Below are positions 1 through 10,637 of a stretch of DNA of 64,000 nt, piece after piece. The notes under the pieces are model-generated. The model saw only the letters and a program-made list of their open reading frames with translations. It was not told the DNA's origin and did not search any database. Within the stretch, counting starts at the first letter, position 1. Every line of letters begins with the position of its first letter. Position numbers and translations under genes: made by a program. The DNA comes from Nakamurella endophytica. GTDB lineage: Bacteria; Actinomycetota; Actinomycetes; Mycobacteriales; Nakamurellaceae. The stretch spans positions 53,369 through 117,368 of the forward strand of contig NZ_BMNA01000010.1 of the NCBI RefSeq assembly GCF_014646215.1, in the 5' to 3' direction.

Positions 1-1596
1 CCGCTACTGGCGGCACTCGGGACGGCTGCCGGGACACTGCCGCTGGCCGTGGTGGTCCACCTGCTGCTGGCCTTCCCGTCCGGCCGGCTGCGGCGCGCAC
101 TGCCCTGGGCCGTGGTCGCCGCCGGCTACGTCGTCACCCTGGTGCTCCAGTTCCCGCTCTACGCGTTCGACGCCCGGATGTCCGCGCTGCCGCTGTTCGT
201 CGCCGACCGGCCCGACCTGCTGCGGACGGGGATCGAGATCCAGCGGTACGCCGGGGCGCTGGTGATGGCAGTGACCGCGGTGGTGCTGGTCGTGCGGCTG
301 CGCCGGGCGAAGCCCTGGCAGCGCCGGATCCTGGTCCCGCTGTTCGGCTACGGCGTCCTCGCGGTGCTGTTCATCCCGTTGTCGCCCAACCTGTTCTCCC
401 GGTGGTTCGACTGGTCGCCGTTCGCGATCGGGGTGAGCCAGCTGGTCGCGATCAGCGGAGTTCCCGTCGCGTTCGCCCTGGCGGTGCTGCTCGGCGGCTT
501 TGCGCGGACCGGCGAGGTGGAGGAGCTGTCCTCCTGGCTGAGCGCGCCGACGGCGGAACGATCCGGGTTGTCCGCGGCGCTGGCCGCCGTCCTCGGTGAT
601 CCGTTGCTGGAGATCGCGTTCCGCGTGCCCGGCCGGCTCGACTGGGTCGACTCCGCCGGTCGACCGGTCGGCCTGCCCGCACCCGGGGACACCCGGGCGG
701 CCGTCCCGGTCGAGCTCTCCGGCGAGGTGATCGCCGCGATCGTCTACGACTCCGAGCTGATCGCCGACCCGGAGCTGGTCCGGGCGGCCGGGCGGGTGGT
801 GGCGCTGGGCGTCGAGCGGGAACGGTTGACCGCGGCCCTGCGCGCCTCGGAGCAGTCGCTGCGCCGGTCCCGGGAGCGGCTGGTGGAGACGGCCGACCGG
901 GAGCGTCGCCGCATCGCGCAGGACCTGCACGACGGGCTGCAGGTCACCCTCGTGCTGCTGGCCATCCAGGCACAGCAGCTCGCCCACCAACCGGGCGCCA
1001 CCTCCGCGCACCGGACCGGGGCGACCGACCTGCGCCGCGGGATCGACGCGGCCGCCGCGGAGCTGCGGTCGCTGGTGCACGCGGTCATGCCCTCGTCGCT
1101 GCTCGAACGCGGTCTCGGGCTCGCCGCCGAGGACCTCGTCGACCGGTTGCCGGTACCGGCGGAGCTCGTCCTCGGGGACGTCGAGCCGTTGCCGACGCCC
1201 GTCGCGAGCACCGCCTACTTCGTCGTGGCGGAGGCCCTGACCAACGTGGTGAAGCACGCGGCGGCGTCGAAGGTGGTCGTGCGCCTGGAGCTGGTGGGCG
1301 GAAACCTGCTGGTGGACGTCCGGGACGACGGCAGGGGCGGCGCGTCCCGCGACCACGGGACCGGCCTGCGCGGTCTCGCCGACCGGGTCGACGTGCTGGG
1401 CGGCAGCCTCACGCTGGACAGCCCGGCCGGTGGCGGCACCCGACTGTCGGTGCAGCTCCCGGTGTCCCAGCAGGGCCCGGACGCGACCGCGGAGCTCGCC
1501 CGGGCCCAGCCTGACGACCGGCCGCGGCCGCCGGTCCTGCGCCCGACCGAGCTCACCGTGCCCGATCCACTGCCGGTCACCGCGACCCAGGACTGA
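1..1596 (+). CDS. Sensor histidine kinase, NarL/DesK type (5' end outside window)
   Basis: The reading frame is open from base 1, so the true start lies upstream and the gene is 5'-partial. The visible N-terminal part has several hydrophobic membrane segments. They are followed by a GAF-like linker, then a HisKA_3 dimerisation/phosphoacceptor helix with the motif RRRIAQDLHDG (phospho-His near visible residue 310). A HATPase_c domain follows, with an N box (LTNVVKHA, near residue 415), DDGRGG and GTGLRGLADR. This architecture is that of membrane sensor kinases that phosphorylate a LuxR/NarL-type response regulator. No regulator follows within the window; it may lie upstream. The C-terminal tail of about 40 residues is low-complexity. 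The signal sensed cannot be inferred. Confidence 0.9.
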   Translation, partial: PLLAALGTAAGTLPLAVVVHLLLAFPSGRLRRALPWAVVAAGYVVTLVLQFPLYAFDARMSALPLFVADRPDLLRTGIEIQRYAGALVMAVTAVVLVVRLRRAKPWQRRILVPLFGYGVLAVLFIPLSPNLFSRWFDWSPFAIGVSQLVAISGVPVAFALAVLLGGFARTGEVEELSSWLSAPTAERSGLSAALAAVLGDPLLEIAFRVPGRLDWVDSAGRPVGLPAPGDTRAAVPVELSGEVIAAIVYDSELIADPELVRAAGRVVALGVERERLTAALRASEQSLRRSRERLVETADRERRRIAQDLHDGLQVTLVLLAIQAQQLAHQPGATSAHRTGATDLRRGIDAAAAELRSLVHAVMPSSLLERGLGLAAEDLVDRLPVPAELVLGDVEPLPTPVASTAYFVVAEALTNVVKHAAASKVVVRLELVGGNLLVDVRDDGRGGASRDHGTGLRGLADRVDVLGGSLTLDSPAGGGTRLSVQLPVSQQGPDATAELARAQPDDRPRPPVLRPTELTVPDPLPVTATQD

Positions 1597-1862
1597 CGGC
1601 TGCGCCGCTGCCGTCCTCGGACGCGCAGGTCGTCGGCGCGCAGGTCGTCGACGCCGGCGGCGATGTCGGGGTCGCCGCCGACGTCGACGAGAGGAGCCCG
1701 CGGTCACCGCTGCCGGCGCGCCGACGCTCGGCGTGAGAGGGCCCGCAGGTGCGGGGGCGGAGCGTCGACGCCGGCACATCGACCCGGGGCGGGACCGACC
1801 CGCGCAGACTCTTCGGCACTGCCGGGAAGCCGGCTTCAGCAGCGGGTGCCGCATACCGCACG

Positions 1863-2868
1863 TCAGCTGCCGTTGGTGGTGCCGTACATGCGGTCGATGA
1901 GCCCCGCGGCGATCACCGAGGCCGGGGACTTCCCGTCGGCGCCGGGCGCCAGGTTCGACCAGACCACCACGGTGGCCTTGTCGACCGGGTCGTGACCCAT
2001 GTAGGAGTTGTAGCCGGGCAGCTCACCGGTGTGCCCGTAGAACTGCGGGCCGATCCTGGCGATCCCCCAGCCGTACCCGGAACCCGGTAGCGCGATCGGC
2101 ACGTCGATGACGCTGTCCATCCGCCGCCGCTGCAGGGCGGGGTCCAGCAGCGGCGTACGTCCCCCCCGAGCGCTTCGACCCAGGTCGCCAGGTCGCCGAT
2201 CGTCGAGATACCCGCCCCGGCAGCCCATCCCCAGGACGGGTTGGCGTCGGTCTGGTCGTCCGGTCGCAGCTTTCCGGTCCGCGCCTGGGCGAGCAGGTCG
2301 CCCGGCAGCTCGGCCGTCGCCATGGTGCGGAGGTTGTCCGTGTACATGTACCCGCGGGAGTACGGCGCGGGCAGCGACGCGTCGTCCGTCGCCGGGAACG
2401 ACGTCTGCATCAAACGACACCGGTGTCCGTCCGCCCAGCGCGGTGACGCCGTAGGTGGCGGTCACATCGCCGTCCGGCGTCCGGATCAGCATGGCCGCGT
2501 CGGGGATCCGCCTGCTGGCCGCCGGCTCGGCGAACTGGGCCTTGAGCGCCGCCGCGTCCAGCGGCAGCCGCGGGCGCGGCAACGCCCCGGACGTCGCGGT
2601 GGTGGCTGCGGTCGACATCGTCGACGAGCTCACCGCTGTGGATGAGGTGGCCGCCGTGGTCGACGCGGACGTAGCGGACGACGCGGACGTGGCGGACGAC
2701 CTGGGTGCGGCACCCGAGGTCGTGCCCGTCGCCGACGTCCTCGTGCCGGCCGCGTCCGTGCCGGTCCCGCTGGTGCAGGCGGATCAGCAGCACGGCGCAC
2801 GCAGCGGTGGTACCGGCGACGAGCCGGCGTCCCGTCCCCACCGTTCGCACGGGATGCGGTGTGGGCAT
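1863..2868 (-). pseudogene. Decayed lipoprotein serine hydrolase (beta-lactamase / DD-peptidase family)
   Basis: Three reading frames are needed to follow one protein. An ATG at 2868 (SD GGGGAG) starts a signal peptide. An extra base at about 2784 breaks the frame inside a lipobox; removing it restores VLLSAC followed by a Ser/Thr-rich linker. The frame then runs to TPVSFD (about 2412). There it joins, out of frame, the late part of a class C beta-lactamase-like fold (MQTSFPA, PYSRGY). The SxxK and YxN catalytic motifs that normally lie between are absent, so there is an internal deletion. A third break lies in a run of seven C (2161-2167), after which the original frame resumes through GYGWGIAR to the stop. 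No catalytic serine remains, so this is a non-functional relic. The homopolymer break alone could be a sequencing error, but the deletion could not. Confidence 0.8.
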
Positions 2869-3215
2869 TGCGGTCTCCCCTGACGGCACGGCGGTGGCGG
2901 AACGCCGCCGGACGCCCGGGACGGCACGGATCATCGTCCGTGCCTCGTCCCGACGCGGTCCATAGACCTGGGTCCCGTCCGGGCCCGCGCACGGCTGCGC
3001 CAGCGGGCTGCACCTTCGGGCTGCGCCAACCAACGGCGTCAACGGACGACGTCAACCGACGACGACAACCCGCCGTGCCGGTCCGCGGTGGCCCTCCCCC
3101 GGCCCGAGGTGCACGCCGCCCCGCGCGGTGGGACCCTGACCGTCGTTCCCGCCCCACCCGGTCCCGCGCCATGCGGGCCGGTCACTCCCCAGGTGCCGAC
3201 CGATCGGAGGACAGG
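2869..3215. other. Intergenic region, divergent
   Basis: About 350 bases lie between the pseudogene start and the divergent DHFR-like gene. An SD (GGAGG, 3206-3210) for the downstream gene is visible. No convincing -10/-35 pair, repeat or RNA was seen. Confidence 0.5.
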
Positions 3216-3824
3216 ATGGGCAAGGTCGTGGCGGCCGCCACCATGTCGCTGGACGGGTACATCGCGACCGCGGACAACGGGATCGGCCATCTCTTCGACT
3301 GGTACGACGTCGGTCCGGTGACGGTGCCGACCGTGACACCCGGTCTGACCTTCCACCTCACCGAGACCAGTGCCGGGTACTGGCAGCGGTGGACGTCGCA
3401 GCTGGGTGCTCTGGTCTGCGGACGCGTCCTCTTCGACGTCACCGACGGTTGGAACGGGCGGCACACCATGGACGTGCCGGTCGTCGTCGTCACCCACCGG
3501 CGACCGGACGACTGGATCGCGGCACATCCGGATGCCCCGTTCACCTTCGTGACCGACGGGATCCGCGCAGCCGTCGAGCAGGCGCAGGCCCTGGCCGGCG
3601 ACCGGATCGTGGCGGTCGCCGCCGGCACCGTCGCCACCCAGTGCCTGGACCTGGGTCTGCTCGACGAGGTCGCCGTCGATCTGGTCCCGGTCGTCCTGGG
3701 CGGTGGCCGGCCGTTCTTCGGCGAGCTCCGGCACCGCGACGTGCTGCTGGGCGATCCCACGACCTGCATCCGGGCGGAGCGGGTCACCCACCTGGTGTTC
3801 CCGGTGACGCAGCCGCCCCGCTGA
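3216..3824 (+). CDS. Dihydrofolate reductase / RibD C-terminal family protein
   Basis: A 202-residue protein of the RibD_C/DHFR-like fold, typically a small NADPH-binding reductase. It opens with MGKVVAAATMSLDGYIA, the usual family start. It has a central GRVLFD strand-helix and a C-terminal LVPVVLGGGRPFF motif typical of these proteins. An ATG at 3216 with GGAGG five bases upstream decides the start; longer in-frame readings lack homologous features. It stands alone, so no riboflavin or folate pathway context is visible. The substrate is unknown; these stand-alone paralogues are usually of undefined function. Confidence 0.85.
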   Translation: MGKVVAAATMSLDGYIATADNGIGHLFDWYDVGPVTVPTVTPGLTFHLTETSAGYWQRWTSQLGALVCGRVLFDVTDGWNGRHTMDVPVVVVTHRRPDDWIAAHPDAPFTFVTDGIRAAVEQAQALAGDRIVAVAAGTVATQCLDLGLLDEVAVDLVPVVLGGGRPFFGELRHRDVLLGDPTTCIRAERVTHLVFPVTQPPR

Positions 3825-4334
3825 GGCGCGCACACCCGTCCGCGCGTCCACCCCGCACCCGGTCACCGCGGACCGCACCGTAGAACCGGGCGACGGGGCG
3901 GCGTCGGTCGATGGACGGTCGAGAACCCCGAGCGGAGCAGGGTTCTCGTCACCCGACGGAACAGAACGGTCGCACTCCGATTGCTTGTCATCCCGAGTTG
4001 CCGGTGCGCCCTGGCCGACGACAATCGAAGGGGTGCACGGATCGGCCCGGACACGAGTCGACGCCCTGCCCGACGCGTCCCGTGCCGGCAGGCGAGTGAC
4101 GTCCACGGCCTCGTCCCGCCGGACCGTCCACCTGAGACCTGGTACCCGAAGGGCATTCCGGGCGATGCCTGTCCACCGAGGGACCCTGCCGCGCCCCGGG
4201 ACAGCGAACCGTCGGTGCACCGCGGCGCCAGCTCACCTCCGGAGCGCGCCCGGACGACCTCGGCGCAGCGGTCGCAGATGCGTCCCGGGGACAGAGCGAC
4301 AGGGGCGGCGGCGGGAGAACGGTGGGGTGACGTC
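3825..4334. other. Intergenic region before lsr2
   Basis: About 510 bases. Several open frames cross it on both strands, but none has recognisable similarity, an SD or a protein-like composition. No repeat or terminator was recognised. It may hold the promoter of lsr2, but no clear -10 element was found. Confidence 0.5.
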
Positions 4335-4739
4335 ATGGTGGTGAGGACGACGACCACGAAGAGCGACGACATCGACGGCACGCCGGCTGCCGAGACGGTC
4401 CGGTTCCAGCTGGACGGCAGCTCCTTCGAGATCGACCTGAGCCCGCGGAACGCCGAGGCCCTGCGCGGTGCGCTCGCCGAGTTCGTCCTGCATGCTCGCC
4501 GGCGGGACGACACCGGCCGCGACCACCGCGGTCGGCCGATGTCGCGGGTGACCCCCGTGGTTCGCGCACCGGCCCCACCGGCCTCGGCAGCGGACCTCGT
4601 CGCCATCCGCATCTGGGCCACGGACAACGGCTTCCGGATCGCCAGCCGGGGCCGGATCCCCGACCACGTCCGCGCGCACTACGCCGCCGCCCATCGAGAG
4701 GCCCGCCGGGCCGCCACCCGTTCCCGCCAGCCGGCCTGA
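4335..4739 (+). CDS. lsr2: Lsr2-family nucleoid-associated protein
   Basis: A 134-residue Lsr2 homologue. Lsr2 is a DNA-bridging, H-NS-like protein that silences AT-rich or horizontally acquired DNA. The N-terminal dimerisation domain shows the family pattern (DDIDGTPAAETVRF, then LDGSSFEIDLSPRNAEALR). The C-terminal DNA-binding domain ends with IRIWATDNGFRIASRGRIP, which contains the RGR sequence that inserts in the minor groove of AT-rich DNA. The linker is longer than in M. tuberculosis Lsr2 (about 112 aa). The ATG at 4335 starts the conserved N-terminus; an upstream extension to 3981 in the same frame has no Lsr2 features. It is a single gene and not in an operon. Confidence 0.9.
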   Translation: MVVRTTTTKSDDIDGTPAAETVRFQLDGSSFEIDLSPRNAEALRGALAEFVLHARRRDDTGRDHRGRPMSRVTPVVRAPAPPASAADLVAIRIWATDNGFRIASRGRIPDHVRAHYAAAHREARRAATRSRQPA

Positions 4740-4918
4740 CGGCGCGGCACCGTCGGCGGGGGTTGCCGTGGAGCCGATCGCCCGACACGGGGTCGGAACG
4801 GGGCCGGATCGACGTCCGTCGGCGTGTCTCAACCTGAGGTCGAGTGTTGAGCGGATCGGGCGGCTATGTTCCGCCTGCCCGGCGATCACGCCGGAGGGGA
4901 CTCTCGAGGGGTGTGGTC

Positions 4919-5572
4919 ATGGGCCGGTTCACGGTCGTCCGAGGGGCAGCGTTGGCGGGATCCGTCGCGGCGGTGCTGCTGTGGGGAGGCGGCGCTGCGA
5001 ACGCCGCGGCACCGGCGCAGCCGTCGCCGGACTGCAAGGTCCCGGTGCTGGCGGTGAGCCCGTCGTCGGCCGCGGCCGGCGGCCAGGTCACCGTCTCCGG
5101 GCAGAACTTCTCCGGCTGCGCGGCGCAGGGCAACCCGGCGAAGCCGACGCCGGTGCTGGAGGTCAAGGTCGGCGTGGTCACCGCGGCCAAGGTCTCGCAG
5201 GTGCTGGCAACCACGAAGACGGACGCGTCCGGAGCGTTCAGCGTCACCATCACCGTGCCGGCCGTGCCGGCGGGTGGCGCCGGCAAGATCGCCATCGCCG
5301 CGGAGTCGCAGGACCCGGCGACGACGTTGACCTACGCCGGCGCAGCGGCGATCGAGTACGCGGCCGCGCCGACGTCGACCTCGTCGTCGACGGTGGCCCC
5401 GACGACGTCGTCCACGGTGGACACGCCCACCGCCGTCCCGGCCGGTTCCGGCGGCGAGGGCGCACCGACCTCCGACAGCACCGTCGCCCTCGAGATCGCC
5501 GCCGGCGCCGCCGGTGTCGTGCTGGTCGGAGCGGGCGCCGTCGGGTTGCGCCGGCGGCAGCGGCAGCACTGA
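4919..5572 (+). CDS. Secreted, C-terminally membrane-anchored surface protein
   Basis: 217 residues. A signal peptide (VVRGAALAGSVAAVLLWGGGAANA) is followed by a beta-rich domain of about 110 residues resembling an IPT/Ig-like fold (VSPSSAAAGGQVTVSGQNFSG). A Ser/Thr/Pro-rich stalk follows, then a C-terminal hydrophobic helix and a basic tail (LRRRQRQH). The signal-peptide/stalk/TM/basic-tail layout is that of cell-wall-linked proteins, but no LPxTG motif precedes the helix. The ATG at 4919 is preceded by GAGGGG seven bases upstream. The sortase gene begins 9 bases after its stop, so the two are probably co-transcribed and this protein may be its partner. The binding target is unknown. Confidence 0.8.
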   Translation: MGRFTVVRGAALAGSVAAVLLWGGGAANAAAPAQPSPDCKVPVLAVSPSSAAAGGQVTVSGQNFSGCAAQGNPAKPTPVLEVKVGVVTAAKVSQVLATTKTDASGAFSVTITVPAVPAGGAGKIAIAAESQDPATTLTYAGAAAIEYAAAPTSTSSSTVAPTTSSTVDTPTAVPAGSGGEGAPTSDSTVALEIAAGAAGVVLVGAGAVGLRRRQRQH

Positions 5573-5581
5573 CGGCCGGAC

Positions 5582-7018
5582 GTGCGTCCGGATCCGCGGA
5601 CCCAGCTGCGACCGGGTCGGGGCACTGCCCCCGGCCCGGCCGCGCGGGCGTCCCTGCGCACGGGGACGCCGTCGCCGGCGACCGGGCGGGTGCCGGCCGG
5701 TCGTGCCGCGACCCGGGTCTCCGACACCGGCGCCGTGCGCTCACGAGGTGTGGCACCGTCCCGGCAGCCCGCCGCCGTCCCGCCGTCCGCGGCTCCGGGG
5801 CCGTCCCGGGCCGGGCGCCCGTCGGCCCCGTCGGCCAGGTCGCCGCGGTCGTGGACCGGTCCGGCGCGGCCCGATCGCGGCGCCGTCCTCCCGCCGGGCG
5901 CCCCCGCGTCCGGCTGGGACGTCCTGGCCGCCGGGCCTGACCTCCCGCCCGCCAGCAGGCTGAACCGCACCCGCAACGGGACCGGACGGTCCCTTCGGGA
6001 TCCGGTTCCGGATCCGGATCCGGCGCCGTCCTGGACCGCACGGCGCAGCGCCCGTCCGCTCCAGCCTGCCGGCCATGCCGGCCATGCCGGCCACGCCGGC
6101 CATGCCGGCCACTCCGCCCGCGGCGCCCGCGCCGGCCGCCGTCCGGCCGTGCGCCGTCGCCGACCGGCGCCGCCCGGCCCGTCGCAGCTGCCGCTGGTCC
6201 TGATCGTCATCGGCGCGCTGCTGCTGGGGGCCACCTTCATCCTGGTGGCGCGGAACCGGCCCGCGGTGACCGACGCCGGGGTGGTGCCGCTGGCGGGTTC
6301 GCCGGCCACCGGTGCCAGCAGCGCCGCCGCAGCGGACCCCGCCGGGACCGGCGCCACGGCAGGCGACGCCGGCGTCCCGTCCGTCGTGGGTCCCGGCCCG
6401 GCATCGACATCGACCGCGACACCGACACCGGTCGGCGCCGGTCCCGCGGCGGCGACCGGCGCCGCCGTGGCGCCCCCCGCCGCCGGATCCACGGCCACCG
6501 GAGCAGCCCACCGCTCGACCGCGGTGCCGACCACGGGGGCCCGTGGCACGACTCCGGCTGCTCCGGCGGTTCCGTCGGGTCCGCCGGCCACGTTGCAACT
6601 GCCCCGCCTGGGCGTCACCGCCGACGTCGCCCCGATCGTCAGCAAGGACGGCGTGCTGCAGATCCCGGAGAACGTCGGGACGGTCGGGTGGTGGCTCTAC
6701 AGCGCCGTCCCCGGCGCGGCCCGCGGCTCGACGGTGCTCGCCGGTCACATCGACTCCGCGGTGCAGGGGCCGGGCGCGCTGTACCGGCTCGGCGAGCTCG
6801 GCCCGGGCGACCGGATCACGGTCACGACCGCCAATGGCGCCGAGGTCGCCTACGTCGTCCAGGCACGGCACGTCTACGTCAAGAGCCAGGGACTGCCGGC
6901 GGACCTGTGGGACCAGCAGGGCCGGCCGCGGCTGGTGCTCATCAGCTGCGGCGGGCCGTTCGACGCGGCGCAGCGCAGCTACCAGGACAACATCGTCGTC
7001 TACGCGACGCCGGCCTGA
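5582..7018 (+). CDS. Class F-type sortase with long Pro/Arg-rich N-terminal region
   Basis: The C-terminal 140 or so residues form a sortase domain: LQLPRLGVTADVAPI, then STVLAGHIDS with the catalytic His, and LVLISCGGPFD with the catalytic Cys. The Arg expected after the Cys is probably in the following AQRSY segment. A TM helix (LPLVLIVIGALLLGATFILVA) anchors it, preceded by a very long Pro/Ala/Arg-rich N-terminus containing a GHA repeat. Class F sortases of actinobacteria attach or process surface proteins at the outer membrane face. The start is uncertain: GTG at 5582 is the most upstream codon and would couple translation to the preceding gene, but later GTG codons are possible. The domain assignment is firm. 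Confidence 0.82.
   Translation: MRPDPRTQLRPGRGTAPGPAARASLRTGTPSPATGRVPAGRAATRVSDTGAVRSRGVAPSRQPAAVPPSAAPGPSRAGRPSAPSARSPRSWTGPARPDRGAVLPPGAPASGWDVLAAGPDLPPASRLNRTRNGTGRSLRDPVPDPDPAPSWTARRSARPLQPAGHAGHAGHAGHAGHSARGARAGRRPAVRRRRPAPPGPSQLPLVLIVIGALLLGATFILVARNRPAVTDAGVVPLAGSPATGASSAAAADPAGTGATAGDAGVPSVVGPGPASTSTATPTPVGAGPAAATGAAVAPPAAGSTATGAAHRSTAVPTTGARGTTPAAPAVPSGPPATLQLPRLGVTADVAPIVSKDGVLQIPENVGTVGWWLYSAVPGAARGSTVLAGHIDSAVQGPGALYRLGELGPGDRITVTTANGAEVAYVVQARHVYVKSQGLPADLWDQQGRPRLVLISCGGPFDAAQRSYQDNIVVYATPA
6067..6112 (+). repeat. 9-bp tandem repeat inside sortase gene
   Basis: Five near-identical copies of GCCGGCCAT (one with GCCGGCCAC), in frame and encoding Gly-His-Ala repeats in the predicted cytoplasmic region before the TM helix. 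Slippage here would change repeat number without breaking the frame. Confidence 0.85.
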
Positions 7019-7030
7019 CGGGCCGTGCGA

Positions 7031-7453
7031 TCAGGGTGTGACGAGCCGCTGCAACGCGATCTGCGCCAGCGGCGCGTACGCCAGGACGACCGGCGCGAAG
7101 CCGTCCGACTCGAGCTCCGTGCGGCTGCCGGGTGCGCCCGCTCCCGTCCCGCCCGACCGGGACGGTGCCGGCCGGGCGCTCACGCCGTGGTGCAGGCGGA
7201 GCGTGATGCCCAGGGGGGCGCGGACGGTCCACGCCCACGTCCTGGCCGCCACGTCGACCTCGTCGACGGTGAACGACAGGCGCAGCCCGAACCAGCCGTG
7301 CACCGTGCCCGACGTGCCGGCCACCAGCCGCGCCGCCGGGTAGTCGACGGACACGATCTGCGGCGACCAGGTCGGCCACAGTGCCGGCCGGGCGTACCGC
7401 TCCCACGCGACGTCCGGGGTCGCCCGGCCGGTGGCGGTCAGCCGCAGCCGCAC
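7031..7453 (-). CDS. SRPBCC family protein
   Basis: 140 residues with the START/SRPBCC (Bet v 1-like) pattern: an N-terminal RATPDVAWERYARPALWPTWSPQI that matches the usual beta-alpha-alpha opening, then strands ending in the C-terminal helix ALQRLV. Members bind small hydrophobic ligands or are annotated polyketide cyclase/dehydrase-like; no active site can be identified. The GTG at 7453 has GAGGG about 8 bases upstream. It sits downstream of aroG on the same strand (52-base gap), and may be the last gene of that transcript. An insertion rich in Gly/Ala/Pro/Ser lies near residue 100. Confidence 0.75.
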   Translation of the reverse strand: MRLRLTATGRATPDVAWERYARPALWPTWSPQIVSVDYPAARLVAGTSGTVHGWFGLRLSFTVDEVDVAARTWAWTVRAPLGITLRLHHGVSARPAPSRSGGTGAGAPGSRTELESDGFAPVVLAYAPLAQIALQRLVTP

Positions 7454-7505
7454 GTCGCCACCCTCGGGCTCGCGGCCGCCGCCCTCGGCAGGGTCCGGAC
7501 CACCG

Positions 7506-9047
<1,542 letters not shown>

Positions 9048-9542
9048 TCAGCGAGGCCGGGTACGCGCCCGCTCGGCGGCCAGCCAGCGCGCCCGGCCCA
9101 GCCGGGCGTCGGCGAGCGCGTCGTGCCGGTCCCGGCCGGCCTCCGGAATGGGCGGGCAGCCTGCGGCCTCCCAGTGCTGGCGGATCTCCCGGGTCAGCTT
9201 CGGGATCTCGCGCGGCAGCGCCGGCATGGCACCCCACAGCTGGGCCAGCACCACGTGGTCGTAGGCGGCGTACCAGGCCCACAGCTCGACGGGCAGGCCG
9301 GGCGCGGTGAAGAAGTCGAGCAGCTCGTCGCGGATCGTCGCCCGCGAGCGCCAGGCCCGGTCGGCCGGGCCCGGCAGCTTGTCGATGACGTTGCGGCGCA
9401 CCCACGTGCCCGCCCGACCCGGGTCGAACTCCGTCGAGACGGCGTAGTACTCACGGCCGTCCTCGGCGGCGACGCCGATCGAGACCAGCTCGATGGTGCG
9501 TCCGTCCTCGATGAACTCGCAGTCGTAGAAGTACCGCGCCAC
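9048..9542 (-). CDS. Polyadenylate-specific 3'-exoribonuclease RNase AS (DEDDh)
   Basis: 164 residues, homologous to M. tuberculosis Rv2179c, a dimeric RNase T-like exonuclease that trims poly(A) RNA. The DEDDh catalytic set is visible: YDCEFIEDG (Asp and Glu), an Asp in AAYDHV, and HDALADAR (His and Asp). FDPGRAGTWVR is also conserved. Homologues start at RYFYD, so GTG at 9542 is preferred; the frame can extend to 9569. It lies 34 bases after the acyltransferase and 141 bases before aroG, same strand. Confidence 0.9.
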   Translation of the reverse strand: MARYFYDCEFIEDGRTIELVSIGVAAEDGREYYAVSTEFDPGRAGTWVRRNVIDKLPGPADRAWRSRATIRDELLDFFTAPGLPVELWAWYAAYDHVVLAQLWGAMPALPREIPKLTREIRQHWEAAGCPPIPEAGRDRHDALADARLGRARWLAAERARTRPR

Positions 9543-9576
9543 CGGTCCGGTCGGCGGCTGTGGCACCACCGGCGCG

Positions 9577-10338
9577 TCAGCCGGCCTTGCGACCCGGCAT
9601 CCGGGTCACCGTGCCGGGGCCGCGTCCCTCCACCAGCGGGGTGACCTGGCCACCGCGACCGGCGGCCAGGTCGGCCTTGACCTTGGCGGCATAGACGTCG
9701 ACGTACTCCTGGTGGGACAGCTCCATGATCCGGTACATGATCTCGTCGGTCATCGACCGCTCGACGAACCGGTCCCCCGCCATGCCCTCGTACCGGGAGA
9801 AGTCCAACGGCCGGCCGAAGGTGACCTGGATGCGGTGCGGGCGCCACATCTTCGAGCCGATCGGGTTCACCTTGTCGGTGCCGATGGTGACCATCGGGAC
9901 GACCGGGACGCGGGCCTCCAGCGCCATCCGGGCCACCCCGGTCTTGCCCTTGTAGAGCCGACCGTCGGGCGACCGGGTGCCCTCGGGGTAGATGCCCAGC
10001 GCCTTGCCCTCGCGCAGCAGCCGGACGCCGGTCATCAGGGCGTCGTGCGCGGCCGACGCACCGCCCCGGTCGATCGGGACCTGCCCGACACCGCTGAAGA
10101 ACCACTTCTTGAAGCGACCCTTGAGGCCCTTCTCGGTGAAGTACTCGCTCTTGGCCAGGAACGTCACCTTGCGCTTGATGTAGAGGGGCGCGAGGAACGA
10201 GTCGGCCACGGACAGGTGGTTGCCCACCAGCAGCACGCCGCCCTTGTCCGGGACGTTCTCCGCACCGATGACGGTGGCCGGGAAGGAGAGCCGCAGCAGC
10301 GGTCCCAACAGCACGTACTTGCACAGGTTGTACAGCAC
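9577..10338 (-). CDS. 1-acylglycerol-3-phosphate O-acyltransferase (PlsC family)
   Basis: 253 residues. It shows acyltransferase blocks NHLSVAD (H-x4-D catalytic), FSGVGQVPIDR, YPEGTRSPDGRLYKGKTG and VPVVPMVTIGT. PlsC enzymes acylate lysophosphatidate at the membrane. It is the counterpart of Rv2182c in order and sequence. The start GTG at 10338 (peptide LYNLCKYVLLGPL) has GGTGGGAAGGGG upstream. The frame extends to a TTG at 10410, but that segment is not conserved and overlaps a likely -10 (TACGGT, 10417-10412), which would give a leader of about 65 nt. Confidence 0.9.
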   Translation of the reverse strand: MLYNLCKYVLLGPLLRLSFPATVIGAENVPDKGGVLLVGNHLSVADSFLAPLYIKRKVTFLAKSEYFTEKGLKGRFKKWFFSGVGQVPIDRGGASAAHDALMTGVRLLREGKALGIYPEGTRSPDGRLYKGKTGVARMALEARVPVVPMVTIGTDKVNPIGSKMWRPHRIQVTFGRPLDFSRYEGMAGDRFVERSMTDEIMYRIMELSHQEYVDVYAAKVKADLAAGRGGQVTPLVEGRGPGTVTRMPGRKAG

Positions 10339-10637
10339 CGCGGCGCGCCCCTTCCCACCGCGCGGGCAGCCCTGCTCGGCGGTGAGCGATCGGTGAGGAA
10401 GTGGGGTCAACCGTACCGCCGGGGGTCGGTCCCGGTCATCAGGCTGCCCGCGCGCCGCGGCATGTCACCATGGACGCCGACGCGTCGGAGCACCGCGGCA
10501 CCCGCCCGGTTCCGTCCCGCCCACCGCTCCCCCGGACCCACCGACACCGCCCAGCTCCGCCACCCGAACCCGCCTCCCGTCCCTCGTGGAGAAGCAGCTC
10601 CGATGACCTCTGCCCCGCGCCCGGCAGGACTGCGCCG
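10339..10637. other. Divergent intergenic region
   Basis: Holds a probable -10 for the acyltransferase (TACGGT at 10417-10412, minus strand) and a 12-codon plus-strand ORF (10602-10640). That ORF has GGAGAAG upstream and its TGA overlaps the GTG of the next gene. Nothing else was recognised. Confidence 0.4.

Noticed and set aside
4..1854. Antisense open frame over the sensor kinase
   Set aside because: Shadow of the kinase gene; Arg/Pro-rich translation.
3981..4334. N-terminal extension of Lsr2
   Set aside because: Homologues start at the residue encoded near 4335; extension lacks conserved features.
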